A stretch of DNA of 54,881 nucleotides from Actinomycetota bacterium (GCA_023481285.1 JAMCWL010000054.1:1-54881), one strand, 5' to 3'. Shown: positions 42,150 through 50,177, numbered from the stretch's first letter. Notes: a model not told the origin generated them from the sequence alone. Numbers and translations are program-made.

Positions 42150-42482
42150 TTACTTCTTTTCCGCCAGGTAAGCGGCTAGCGGCGTCATGTCTCCCCTCAG
42201 GAGCTTCTTGACCACAGAGTCGATGATGATTCTTGCCAGGGCATGCCGGTCGGCCATCACCTTATAGATGAAGACCTTCCCATCCCTTGATTGCCTAAGA
42301 ACGCCTTTCTTGGCCAGGTTTCTCATGACCGCCGAGATCGTCGTATAGGGTAGATATTTTTTCTTGGATATTCGTTCGTGAACCTCGCGGATGCTCATCT
42401 TATTGAGTTCCCAAGCGATGTCCATCACTTCCATCTCCAGTACGGTAAGACTCTCTATAGCCTGGCGTCCCGTCCGCGCCAT
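42150..42482 (-). CDS. BlaI/MecI/CopY-family winged-helix repressor
   Basis: 110 residues from ATG 42482, preceded by GGAGGTAGGG; the track start five codons upstream is a TTG inside the ribosome site. 'LTVLEMEVMDIAWEL' and 'LPYTTISAVMRNLAKKGVLRQ' are the family's helix-turn-helix, followed by 'DGKVFIYKVMADRHALA' and the dimerisation helix. Lacks the copper-binding CxCxxxxCxC tail of CopY. No protease sensor (BlaR/MecR) is adjacent. Convergent with nrdJ. Target unknown. Confidence 0.87.
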   Translation of the reverse strand: MARTGRQAIESLTVLEMEVMDIAWELNKMSIREVHERISKKKYLPYTTISAVMRNLAKKGVLRQSRDGKVFIYKVMADRHALARIIIDSVVKKLLRGDMTPLAAYLAEKK

Positions 42483-42684
42483 CCCTACCTCCTTCAAACA
42501 CAGACCATAAGTACTGTTTTATTTTACATCTCAGTATGCAAAGGTCAAATAATTAATTGCTCGGTTATATTGCGCATCTATGATAATCAATCCGGTAGAT
42601 CGTCGTAGACTGCGCCAAGTTCGTGAGCGTAATCGACCCACAGCGGATACCCGCGGACAAACTGCGCCAGGATGATAAGGCTTA

Positions 42685-42732
42685 TTGTCCTTGCTTATAT
42701 CTTGCGCTAAGATTATTAACAACATTAATAAT
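42685..42732 (+). promoter_or_regulatory. Promoter and palindromic operator of the LysR gene
   Basis: TTGTCC (42685-42690), 17 bases, TAAGAT (42708-42713). Overlapping the -10 is an exact inverted repeat ATTATTAA-CAACA-TTAATAAT (42712-42732). LysR proteins commonly bind such dyads and regulate their own gene; here binding would block the -10 and start site. Confidence 0.65.
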
Positions 42733-42744
42733 TAGGTGATGATC

Positions 42745-43638
42745 ATGAACCTCAACCAGTTAAGAGCATTTGTTGGAGTTATTGAAAGCGGTAGCTTTTC
42801 GGCAGCCGCCAGGCGGTTGGAACTTTCTCAGCCGGCTGTAAGTTTACAAATACAATCGCTCGAGGAGTACCTTGGGGTTCTGCTCCTCGACCGCCGGACC
42901 AAAAGGGTCACCATGACCGAGGCGGGCAACCTTTTCTATCCCGTAGCCTTAGATATTTTAAGCAAGCTCGAGGCCACCCAGCGCCGCCTCCAGGAACTTG
43001 GCGGCGTCGTCCGGGGTCGCCTGGCGGTAGGCGGCAGCACGACCCCCGGTCAGTACATCCTCCCGAAGCTACTCTCTCTTTTCAAGGGGGAATACCCCGA
43101 TGTCCTGGTAACGCTCAAGATAGCCGACACCGAGGCCGTCGAAGACGCGGTAATCACGGGTGACCTGGCGGCGGGTCTGACGGGAGCAAAGCCGAAAGCA
43201 CAGTTGAAGTCGCGCGTTTTTACTGAGGATGAGATAGTTCCAATCGTTCCGGCCAAAGGTGGGCCCGGTAAGCTCGACGTCGATCGCATCAAGCTCGAGC
43301 CGTTCATCCTGCGCGAGAAGGGATCTGGAACCAGGCGATCTATTGAAGAGTTCTTCGAGAGCTCAGGCGTCGCCCTCGAAGAACTCAACGTCGCCATGGA
43401 GCTCGGCAGCACGGAAGCGGTCGTAAAAGCGGTCGCGGCCGGCCTTGGTATATCGATGGTCTCCAAATGGGCCGCTGCGGACGCCATTAAGCTGGGCGAC
43501 GTGAAGGTGGCGTCGCTAAAGGGCACACCGATCGTCCGGCAGATATACCTCATCACCGGCAGGCGGGCTCCGACTCGAACGGCCGAAGCCTTTCTCTACT
43601 TCCTCGAAACGGTCGACACTTCGGCTATCAAGCCTTGA
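42745..43638 (+). CDS. LysR-family transcriptional regulator
   Basis: 297 residues from ATG 42745, the usual 'MNLNQLRAFVGVIESGSFSAA' start (in part MNLNQLRAF), with AGGTG six bases upstream. N-terminal helix-turn-helix 'AARRLELSQPAVSLQIQSLE' followed by the periplasmic-binding-protein-like effector domain ('GRLAVGGSTTPGQYILPKLL'). It precedes the tungstate and cofactor genes and resembles the CysB/selenium-associated LysR branch found near such genes, so W/Mo or selenium control is likely but not proved. A repeat TGTAAAAGGC occurs twice just after its stop. Confidence 0.9.
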   Translation: MNLNQLRAFVGVIESGSFSAAARRLELSQPAVSLQIQSLEEYLGVLLLDRRTKRVTMTEAGNLFYPVALDILSKLEATQRRLQELGGVVRGRLAVGGSTTPGQYILPKLLSLFKGEYPDVLVTLKIADTEAVEDAVITGDLAAGLTGAKPKAQLKSRVFTEDEIVPIVPAKGGPGKLDVDRIKLEPFILREKGSGTRRSIEEFFESSGVALEELNVAMELGSTEAVVKAVAAGLGISMVSKWAAADAIKLGDVKVASLKGTPIVRQIYLITGRRAPTRTAEAFLYFLETVDTSAIKP

Positions 43639-43732
43639 CCAGCTTCTTGGCACCGACGGTTTTATCTGTAAAAGGCTGTAAAAGGCTTGTAAACTTGGTG
43701 ACTTTGTGATAAGTTGACCTCAAGTTGAATAC

Positions 43733-43828
43733 TTGCTCCGACCCCGACCTTCTAAAGCGGAAGCCATGAAGGCGGGGCGATGGGTTCAGCCGGAAACGGC
43801 CGGGCCTCCCGCGTTTGGAAAGGGGCAA
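43733..43828 (+). promoter_or_regulatory. Molybdenum/tungsten cofactor riboswitch, copy 1
   Basis: The region has the signature of the Moco/Tuco RNA: a P1 stem TTGCTCC/GGGGCAA, a long P2 stem CCCCG-A-CCTTC/GAAGG-CGGGG with a bulged A, a GCCG-GAAA-CGGC hairpin, and the highly conserved 3' string GGGCCTCCCG..TTGGAAAGG. A terminator follows at 43836. Together they form a transcription-termination switch that would turn off the tungstate transporter when cofactor is plentiful. Confidence 0.85.
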
Positions 43829-43835
43829 TTTAGTG

Positions 43836-43867
43836 GCACTCCTTCGCGCGGGGAGTGCTTTTTGTTT
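43836..43867 (+). terminator. Terminator of riboswitch copy 1
   Basis: GCACTCC and GGAGTGC pair around a nine-base loop and are followed by TTTTTGTTTT. It stands eight bases after the first riboswitch and about 280 bases before tupA, so it acts as a leader attenuator. Confidence 0.85.
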
Positions 43868-43913
43868 TAAAAATTTACACAGATTATAACCCAATAAGCT
43901 AATTTCATATTTG

Positions 43914-44016
43914 GTCTCCGAGCCGTTGCGGCTAAGGCTGGCAAAAACTGGCTATGCCGAACGGCCGATAGGGTGGGGTTGAAAACGACCTCGCCTCCCG
44001 GGCTTGGAAAGGAGAC
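43914..44016 (+). promoter_or_regulatory. Molybdenum/tungsten cofactor riboswitch, copy 2
   Basis: A second copy of the same RNA family: P1 GTCTCC/GGAGAC (exact), P2 GCCGTT-G-CGG/CCG-AACGGC with the bulge on the same strand as in copy 1, a GAAA-containing hairpin, and the conserved CGCCTCCCGG..TTGGAAAGGAG. No immediate T-tract follows; the downstream AGGCTGC (near 44024) can pair with GCAGCCT (near 44115), just before TTTTTT and the GGGAGG ribosome site, so it may control termination or translation of tupA. Confidence 0.83.
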
Positions 44017-44148
44017 TTCAGGAAGGCTGCCAATCAATACCTTTCCAGGCATTTGGCTTGAGGTTTGGGAAGGAGTGGTTGGATAAGGCTTAAGATGAAT
44101 TTGTACTTTGGCAAGCAGCCTTTTGTCTGGTTTTTTAAGGGAGGACAA

Positions 44149-45051
44149 GTGAAAAATTTAGCACTTTCATTACTGGCGCTTTTAACTCTGGCGGCGTTAC
44201 TCCTGGGAGTAGCCGGATGTGCCAAGGAGGCCAAAGAAGAAAAGAGGTCCGAGAGCAAGACGGCCACAGAGACTCCACCGGTCAAGAAAGAGACGATCAT
44301 TCTGGCCACAACGACCAGCACCAAGGATACGGGCCTGCTCGACGTCCTGATACCCGCATTTGAGAAGGAGACCGGGATCAAGGTGAAGACGGTCGCAGTG
44401 GGTACCGGCGAGGCGATCAAGATGGGCGAGCGGGGAGAGGCCGACGTTCTTCTCGTTCATGCGAAAAAAACGGAGGAGAAGTTCATGGCCGGCGGCTATG
44501 GCGAGACCAGGCGCGCCGTCATGCATAACGATTTCGTCTTGGTCGGCCCGTCCAGCGACCCGGCCGGAGTCAAGGGGCTGAAGTCGGCGAACGAGGCTTT
44601 CCAGAAGATCGCCGATAGCGCTTCGAACTTCGCTTCCCGCAACGACGAGTCCGGAACCCACAAGAAGGAGTTCGGCATCTGGGAGGCGCTCATCATCAAG
44701 CCCGAGGGCGGCTGGTATATCAAGACCGGTTCGGGCATGGCGGCGACGCTGAGAGTGGCGAACGAGAAGCAGGCTTACACCCTGACGGACAGGGGGACCT
44801 GGCTGGTCCAGAAGCCGAACCTTCAGCTCGAACTCATGGTCGAGAAGGACAAGCCCCTGTCGAACCCCTACTCGGTCATCACGCTCAACCCCGCGAAGTT
44901 TGAGAATTCCCGGGTCAAGTTCGAGGCCGGGAAGAGGTTCGCCGACTGGATAGTCTCGGCGGACGCGCAGAAGATGATCAACGACTTCGGAAAGGACAAG
45001 TATCCCGAGCCGCTGTTCACCGGGGATTCGACGCTTACAACATCCAAGTAA
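44149..45051 (+). CDS. tupA: Tungstate ABC transporter substrate-binding lipoprotein TupA
   Basis: 300 residues from GTG 44149, which follows GGGAGGAC; the track's earlier ATG runs through the riboswitch. Lipoprotein signal peptide with lipobox 'VAGC'. The mature protein begins with 'ILATTTSTKDTGLLDVLIPAF', the TTTST-x-D-x-G-L-L oxyanion-binding motif that separates TupA from ModA, and contains 'SRNDESGTHKKE', which supplies the Arg and Ser ligands. It captures tungstate with high affinity outside the membrane. First gene after the paired cofactor riboswitches. Confidence 0.93.
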   Translation: MKNLALSLLALLTLAALLLGVAGCAKEAKEEKRSESKTATETPPVKKETIILATTTSTKDTGLLDVLIPAFEKETGIKVKTVAVGTGEAIKMGERGEADVLLVHAKKTEEKFMAGGYGETRRAVMHNDFVLVGPSSDPAGVKGLKSANEAFQKIADSASNFASRNDESGTHKKEFGIWEALIIKPEGGWYIKTGSGMAATLRVANEKQAYTLTDRGTWLVQKPNLQLELMVEKDKPLSNPYSVITLNPAKFENSRVKFEAGKRFADWIVSADAQKMINDFGKDKYPEPLFTGDSTLTTSK

Positions 45052-45061
45052 CGGTTCCGAT

Positions 45062-45094
45062 GGCGGGCGGAAGCCAAACTTCCGCCCGCCTTTT
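45062..45094 (+). terminator. Terminator between tupA and tupB
   Basis: GGCGGGCGGAAG-CCAAA-CTTCCGCCCGCC is a perfect 12-pair hairpin followed by TTTT. It lies inside the operon, so it probably reduces but does not abolish read-through, giving more TupA binding protein than permease, or protects the tupA message 3' end. Confidence 0.85.
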
Positions 45095-45114
45095 CGGTTA
45101 TCATTGAGGCGACC

Positions 45115-45834
45115 ATGGATCTTATATATCTAGGCTTTAAGCAAGCGTTCATAATGATCTTCAAAGGCGACCGATTGGTCTTCGAGATAGCCCTGCGCTC
45201 TCTAATCGTATCCGGGACCGCCGTCGCCATATCAATGATCATAGGCATATCGCTGGGGCTGACGATAGCCCTCGCCCGCTTCCCCGGTCGGAGGGTGCTG
45301 CTGTCGCTGGTGAATACCGGGATGGGCCTCCCCCCGACGGCCGTCGGACTTTTCGTGGCGCTCCTCTTGGCCCGCCGGGGCCTCTTCGGCTTTGCGGAGC
45401 TCCTCTATACCAAGCAGGCGATGATCGTGGCGCAGACGGTGATCGCCACACCCATCGTCGCCGGGCTCACCGTCGCCGCCGTCCAGAACCTGAACCCAAA
45501 GTTGAGACTCCAATCCCTTGCCCTGGGAGCGACCAGGGCGCAGATGCTCTGGACGCTCATCAAGGAGGCGAAGCTGCCGATGCTCGCCGCCGTCATGGCA
45601 GGTTTCGGAGGCGTCATCTCTGAGGTGGGTGCCGTGATGATGGTCGGGGGGAATGTCACGGGTGATACGCAAGTGTTGACCACGGCGGTCGTCGAGTATG
45701 TCGGCAAGGGTAACTTCCCGGTGGCGATCGCGCTCTCGCTCATCCTGCTAACGCTCATCTTCCTGGTTAATTTCGTACTTACGCAAGTGCAACAGAGGGA
45801 GACTTCATCTTGGCCGAAGCGCATATCGAAGTAG
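45115..45834 (+). CDS. tupB: Tungstate ABC transporter permease TupB
   Basis: 239 residues, five or six transmembrane helices. The cytoplasmic loop 'KEAKLPMLAAVMAGFGGVIS' (in part EAKLPMLAAVMAGF) and 'SEVGAVMMVGGNV' are the conserved EAA-type and TupB motifs. It forms the membrane channel with TupC. Its 3' end overlaps the TTG start of tupC by 25 bases. Confidence 0.92.
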   Translation: MDLIYLGFKQAFIMIFKGDRLVFEIALRSLIVSGTAVAISMIIGISLGLTIALARFPGRRVLLSLVNTGMGLPPTAVGLFVALLLARRGLFGFAELLYTKQAMIVAQTVIATPIVAGLTVAAVQNLNPKLRLQSLALGATRAQMLWTLIKEAKLPMLAAVMAGFGGVISEVGAVMMVGGNVTGDTQVLTTAVVEYVGKGNFPVAIALSLILLTLIFLVNFVLTQVQQRETSSWPKRISK

Positions 45835-46967
45835 CCGGTTTAATCCACGAATATGACGGCAGGCGCGTCGTTTCGGTCGAGCGCTTCTCAATCGAACGGG
45901 GCAAAGTGCTGACGCTGATCGGTCCGAACGGCTCCGGGAAAAGCACATTTCTGCGCCTCGTCGGTCTGTTGGAGAAGCCCACCTCGGGGAGCACGCTCGT
46001 GAACGGAGTCGATCCCTGGCGGGCAAACAAGACGCTCGACTACCGGAGGCGGATGGCCGCCGTCTTCCAGGAGCCCCTCCTCTTCTCGGGCTCCGTGTTC
46101 GACAATATCGCGTATGGCCTAAAACTTCGTCGACTGCCTCGAGACGAGGTGAGGCGCCGGGCGAGGCGCGCGATGGAGACCATAGGCATCGCCCATCTTG
46201 CCGGGAGGCCCTCGAACAGGCTCTCCGGCGGGGAGGCTCAGCGGACGTCGCTTGCGAGGGCGCTCGCCATCGAGCCGGAAGTTCTCCTCCTGGATGAGCC
46301 GCTCGCCTCGCTCGATCCTCCTACCAGGGAATCGCTCCTTGGAGACTTCGAACAGATCCTCAAGGGCTGCGGTATCACAACCATCTATGTGACGCACAAC
46401 CGGACGGAAGCCCTTCTTCTCGGCGACGCCATCGCCGTCATGGTCGACGGGTCGGTAGACCAAGCCGGCACCGCACGTGAAGTTTTCGACAGGCCCAAAA
46501 CGATGACCGTCGCCGAGATCGTCGGTTGCGACAACCTTTTGCCGGGAAGGATCGTCGAGTCAAGCGGCGGCCTGGTCACCATAAAAATTGGCGACGGGGA
46601 GGTGGAGGCTCTCTCGGAGCGGCCGGTTGGCGAAGAGGTTCTCGCCTGCATCAGGCCGGAGGATATCACTATTTTCAAGGACGGATCGCCTCCCTCGAGC
46701 GCGCGCAATCACTTCTCCGGCAGAATCGCCAAGATAGCGGATTTGGGAGCTCTATCCAGGGTGACGGTTGAGGCTTGCATCGAGTTAGTAGCCTTTGTTA
46801 CAAAGAAGTCAGTCGATGAGATGGGGCTCGCCATGGGCTCCCAGGTCACCGCCACATTTAAAGCCACGGGGATCCATGTGATAGGGAACGGTAGAAGGAT
46901 GTGCGATGAAGAGGGGTACTGCGATCATTCTGGCCGGCGGGAAAAGCCGTCGGATGAGACGGGATAA
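45810..46967 (+). CDS. tupC: Tungstate ABC transporter ATP-binding protein TupC
   Basis: 385 residues. Walker A 'GPNGSGKSTFLR', signature 'LSGGEAQRTSLARALA', Walker B 'VLLLDEPLASLD' and switch His 'YVTHNRTEAL'. A C-terminal extension of about 130 residues contains a TOBE/mop-like fold ('NHFSGRIAKIADLGALSRVTVE'; in part SGRIAKIADLG) that often binds oxyanion and regulates transport. TTG start inside tupB; the last 62 bases overlap mobA, so the final 20 residues are unlike the family. Confidence 0.92.
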   Translation: MAEAHIEVAGLIHEYDGRRVVSVERFSIERGKVLTLIGPNGSGKSTFLRLVGLLEKPTSGSTLVNGVDPWRANKTLDYRRRMAAVFQEPLLFSGSVFDNIAYGLKLRRLPRDEVRRRARRAMETIGIAHLAGRPSNRLSGGEAQRTSLARALAIEPEVLLLDEPLASLDPPTRESLLGDFEQILKGCGITTIYVTHNRTEALLLGDAIAVMVDGSVDQAGTAREVFDRPKTMTVAEIVGCDNLLPGRIVESSGGLVTIKIGDGEVEALSERPVGEEVLACIRPEDITIFKDGSPPSSARNHFSGRIAKIADLGALSRVTVEACIELVAFVTKKSVDEMGLAMGSQVTATFKATGIHVIGNGRRMCDEEGYCDHSGRREKPSDETG

Positions 46968-47496
46968 AGCGCTCGTAACCATCCTCGGGGAACCTTTGAT
47001 CCTGAGGATTGTGCGGATAGTCGCCCCGCTCTTCGAATCACTGATCGTCGTCACCAACGACGACCTGGGGGTGGATCTGGCGGGCGCCATATTCGTCCAT
47101 GACAGCGTCCCCGACCAAGGACCGCTTGGCGGCATCCATGCCGGATTGACCGCGTCGCGAAGCGAAGATAATTTCGTCGTCGCCTGCGATATGCCCTTCA
47201 TAAACGCGGAGGTCGTCGAGCGGATCAGGTCTTTACGGGGCAAAGCCGCCGTCGCCCTGCCGGAGACGGCCGATGGCCTCGAACCGCTTTGCGCCGCCTA
47301 CTCGAGGTCATGCCTGCCGGCGGTTGAGGAGGCCATGGCGGCCGGGAAGAGGCGAATAATCGCCTTTTTTGATAGAGTAGAGGTTCGGGAGATTTCCCGG
47401 GCGGAACTGGCCGACATTCCGGGCGTCGAATACGCTTTCTTGAACGTCAACACGGAATCGGATCTCGAGGCGGCCATCATGATTGCCGGAGGTTGA
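46906..47496 (+). CDS. mobA: Molybdenum cofactor guanylyltransferase MobA
   Basis: 196 residues. 'AIILAGGKSRRMRRDKAL' is the GTP-binding motif, 'DQGPLGGIHAGL' and 'VVACDMPFIN' are the nucleotidyltransferase signature. It joins GMP to Mo- or W-molybdopterin to give the bis-MGD form used by formate dehydrogenases. The ATG lies 62 bases inside tupC. The next gene, fdhD, starts five bases after its stop. Confidence 0.93.
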   Translation: MKRGTAIILAGGKSRRMRRDKALVTILGEPLILRIVRIVAPLFESLIVVTNDDLGVDLAGAIFVHDSVPDQGPLGGIHAGLTASRSEDNFVVACDMPFINAEVVERIRSLRGKAAVALPETADGLEPLCAAYSRSCLPAVEEAMAAGKRRIIAFFDRVEVREISRAELADIPGVEYAFLNVNTESDLEAAIMIAGG

Positions 47497-47500
47497 ACCG

Positions 47501-48250
47501 ATGGCTAAAAGCGCGAAAGAGCTGGAAAAGATCGACATGAAGCTCCACATGCCGGTTGAGAGACCCGTCACCGTATATCTGAACGGGGTGGAGATCGTCA
47601 CCATACAGACCAGCCTCGGTTTTTTGGAAGAGCTGGCCGCCGGCTTCCTCGTCGCCGAAGGGATACTGGCGGGCGCCGACGACCTTCGGAAGATCACGGT
47701 CGATGAGCGTAAGGGCATGGTCTGGGTCGAGGCAAAGGGTTCGAAAGAGATCGCAGGCCAAATGGTCGGCAAGCGCTTCCTGACCTCCGGGTGCGGCAAG
47801 GGCTTTTCCTTCTCAAATCCGGGAGACCTGCGGGGGCTCGGGGTGATCGAATCGTCTTTCAAAATCTCTAAAGGGCGGTTGACCGAGCTGATGAAAGAGG
47901 TCCTCATCGAGGGCCGCCGGCCCGGATTGCACTGCTCCGCCCTCGCCGACCTTGACGGAATTGTTGCGCTCCGCCACGACATCGGTCGTCACAATACGGT
48001 CGACATGCTCGTCGGGCACCTCTTCCTGTCGGGAAGGAGCGGCGGCGGCCTCGTCATGATGACGACCGGCCGGATCTCCTACGAGATGGCGGTCAAGGCG
48101 GCGAAGGCGAAGATCCCGGTGATCGCAACCCGCTCGGCCGCCACCGACCTCGCCGTCGAGGTGTCGGAAAAGATCGGCGTTGAAGTCGCCGGCTATGTCA
48201 GAGGCAGAGACGTCGTCGTCTATACGAACCTGGGTCGGGTCGCCGACTAG
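47501..48250 (+). CDS. fdhD: Formate dehydrogenase accessory sulfurtransferase FdhD
   Basis: 249 residues from ATG 47501, with GGAGG eight bases upstream (the track's TTG start lies in mobA's tail). 'VYLNGVEIVTIQTS', 'LAAGFLVAEGIL', 'HNTVDMLVGHLFL' and 'SAATDLAVEVSE' are family motifs. FdhD passes sulfur to bis-MGD in formate dehydrogenase. In the E. coli protein the active region carries two cysteines; here 'LTSGCGKGFSF' has one, so sulfur transfer would rely on a single Cys. Directly follows mobA, in line with a formate dehydrogenase destination for this cofactor. Confidence 0.92.
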   Translation: MAKSAKELEKIDMKLHMPVERPVTVYLNGVEIVTIQTSLGFLEELAAGFLVAEGILAGADDLRKITVDERKGMVWVEAKGSKEIAGQMVGKRFLTSGCGKGFSFSNPGDLRGLGVIESSFKISKGRLTELMKEVLIEGRRPGLHCSALADLDGIVALRHDIGRHNTVDMLVGHLFLSGRSGGGLVMMTTGRISYEMAVKAAKAKIPVIATRSAATDLAVEVSEKIGVEVAGYVRGRDVVVYTNLGRVAD

Positions 48251-48334
48251 AAGTTACGGCCCAAGGTCGACCAAAAGCCATGGGCCTCCAGGTCGACTCC
48301 AGGCCAACAAAAGTTGTAGACCCCAAAGGAGTAG

Positions 48335-48811
48335 ATGGGTTTGTTTAATAAGTTCTTGAAAGAGCTGTTCGATGAGGATTCCGTCTGGATCGGCTGGTCG
48401 ATCTACTGGCGAGTGCTGGTCATCTCGATACCGGTAAGCCTTGCCGTCGGTCTGATCGCCATCCGTGAGGAGCTGGCGTTTCTGGCTGGCGCCTTGAGCG
48501 CTTTCGCGACGATGGCGATACTCGGGGCCGTCATGAGGCGCGTCGCTCTCAATCTACCGGGGAAGACCCTCTCCTCCGAGACCCTCTACATCGGCTGGGC
48601 GACCTTCTGGCGCTACGCGCTCGTCGGACTGCCGGGCTTTCTCTTGATATTTGGGATAGTGATCGCCCTGGCGGCGGTCGTTAACTTTAGCTGGATCATC
48701 CTGCTTGCCCTGCCCTTCCTGGTGCTCTGGCTTTCCGTGAGCATGGGCTGGGCAGCCATCAAAGTCAAGCACTTGATTCAGGATCGAAAAGGCTCAGAGC
48801 CAAATGTTTAA
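48335..48811 (+). CDS. Uncharacterised four-helix membrane protein with internal repeat
   Basis: 158 residues, start after AAAGGAG. Four hydrophobic helices. The two halves start with similar strings, 'IGWSIYWRVLVISIP' and 'IGWATFWRYALVGLPG', each followed by a helix pair, so it arose by internal duplication. No family name comes to mind. Its place between fdhD and moeA hints at a role in cofactor or oxyanion handling, but nothing in the sequence proves it. Confidence 0.75.
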   Translation: MGLFNKFLKELFDEDSVWIGWSIYWRVLVISIPVSLAVGLIAIREELAFLAGALSAFATMAILGAVMRRVALNLPGKTLSSETLYIGWATFWRYALVGLPGFLLIFGIVIALAAVVNFSWIILLALPFLVLWLSVSMGWAAIKVKHLIQDRKGSEPNV

Positions 48812-48846
48812 CGGTCAACTAAAGGTTTATCTTGGAGGTATCTTGT

Positions 48847-50058
48847 TTGATTAGCGTGGATGAGGCGCGCGAAAGGATACTGTCGGAGATCACTCCCCTC
48901 CCACCGGAGGAAGTGCCGATTCTTGACGCACTCGGTCGCACGCTCGCCGAGGAGGTTCGCTCCGACGTTGATATCCCCCCTTTCGATAACTCAGCGATGG
49001 ACGGGTATGCGGTTCGAGCGGCCGACGTCGAGATCGCGACGGCGGAAGCCCCGGTGGTCCTTGAGGTACTCGAGGACGTCGCTGCGGGCTATGTGGCGAC
49101 CAATCGTGTCGGTGAGGGACAGGCGATCAGAATAATGACTGGCGCGCCGCTTCCGGAAGGGGCCGACGGGATCGTCATGGTCGAGTTCACTGAAAGAACG
49201 GGGAGCGGCGTCAATATCTTCAAGGGCGTGAGAAAAGGAGAGAGTGTGCGCTACGCCGGGGAGGACGTTCGGGAGGGTGAGGTCGTTCTCGCGCAGGGCA
49301 AACTCCTGAAGCCGGGCGACATCGGCATGCTCGCCAGCACCGGGCGCGCCGCCGTTCGCGTCTTTCGCCAGCCGCGCGTCGCGATCCTCTCGACCGGCGA
49401 CGAGCTGGTCGATGTGGGTGAACCGCTTGCTCCGGGGAAAATCAGGAACTCGAACGCGTACTCTCTCGCCGCCCAGGCGCTCGAAGTGAGCGCGATCCCG
49501 GTCATCCTCGGAATCGCGAGAGACCGCCGTGACGATCTGGTTGAGAAGCTTGAGAAAGGCCTGGAGGCGGATATCTTGATCACGAGCGGGGGAGTCTCAG
49601 TCGGCGATTACGACCTGGTCAAGCAGGTCCTGGCCGAGCAGGGAGAGATGCTGCTCTGGAAGGTCGCCATGAAGCCGGGAAAGCCGCTCGCCTTCGGCAT
49701 CGTCAAAGGTAAACCCCTCTTCGGGCTACCCGGGTACCCGACGTCGTCAATGATCAGCTTCGACCAGTTCGTCCGCCCCGCCATCTTGAAGATGGGCGGC
49801 CGGAAAGATCTCTTGAGGCCGGAAATCGAGGCCATCCTCGACGAGCGAATCACAAAGAAGCAGGGGCGCCGCTACTTCCTGCGCGGTATTCTCGAACGAA
49901 GGGATGGCGAGCTTCACGCGAAGTTGGCGGGCTCCCAGAAGTCAGGCGCTTTGAAGTCGATGACGCTCGCCGACGCGCTTCTCGTCATTGGTGAGGAGGT
50001 CACCCTAGTAGAGCCCGGCGAGCGGGTGACCGCCCAACTGTTATATGGGCTACCTTAA
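48847..50058 (+). CDS. moeA: Molybdopterin molybdenumtransferase MoeA
   Basis: 403 residues from TTG 48847, chosen because GGAGGT lies seven bases upstream; the track start overlaps that site. 'PPFDNSAMDGYAVRAAD', 'TGAPLPEGADGIVMVE', 'STGDELVDVGEPL', 'TSGGVSVGDYDLV' and 'LFGLPGYPTSSMISF' are the MoeA domain signatures, with a complete C-terminal domain. It inserts molybdate or tungstate into adenylylated molybdopterin, working with MogA encoded at 53296. Central to the cofactor cluster. Confidence 0.95.
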   Translation: MISVDEARERILSEITPLPPEEVPILDALGRTLAEEVRSDVDIPPFDNSAMDGYAVRAADVEIATAEAPVVLEVLEDVAAGYVATNRVGEGQAIRIMTGAPLPEGADGIVMVEFTERTGSGVNIFKGVRKGESVRYAGEDVREGEVVLAQGKLLKPGDIGMLASTGRAAVRVFRQPRVAILSTGDELVDVGEPLAPGKIRNSNAYSLAAQALEVSAIPVILGIARDRRDDLVEKLEKGLEADILITSGGVSVGDYDLVKQVLAEQGEMLLWKVAMKPGKPLAFGIVKGKPLFGLPGYPTSSMISFDQFVRPAILKMGGRKDLLRPEIEAILDERITKKQGRRYFLRGILERRDGELHAKLAGSQKSGALKSMTLADALLVIGEEVTLVEPGERVTAQLLYGLP

Positions 50059-50062
50059 CTTG

Positions 50063-50114
50063 TAGGGGCACGCCATCGGCGTGCCCTTTGGAGTACGCGA
50101 TAGCGTACTCCAAA
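50063..50114. repeat. Two adjacent dispersed palindromes
   Basis: Copy 2 of the GGGCACGCC-ATC-GGCGTGCCC palindrome (50066-50086) is followed at once by a different perfect palindrome, TTTGGAGTACGC-GATA-GCGTACTCCAAA (50087-50114). Both lie in the 120-base gap after moeA. They may form terminator-like hairpins but have no T-tract. Confidence 0.75.
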
Positions 50115-50177
50115 TACATAAGCGCGCCGTGGCGTGCCGACGCAATCAACCACTCGTTATCGTTTTGGAGGAGAAAG

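Noticed and set aside
42498-42540. BlaI/MecI operator in front of the BlaI-type gene.
   Set aside because: AGTACT and TACA fragments are present but no clear TACA-N2-TGTA dyad can be drawn.
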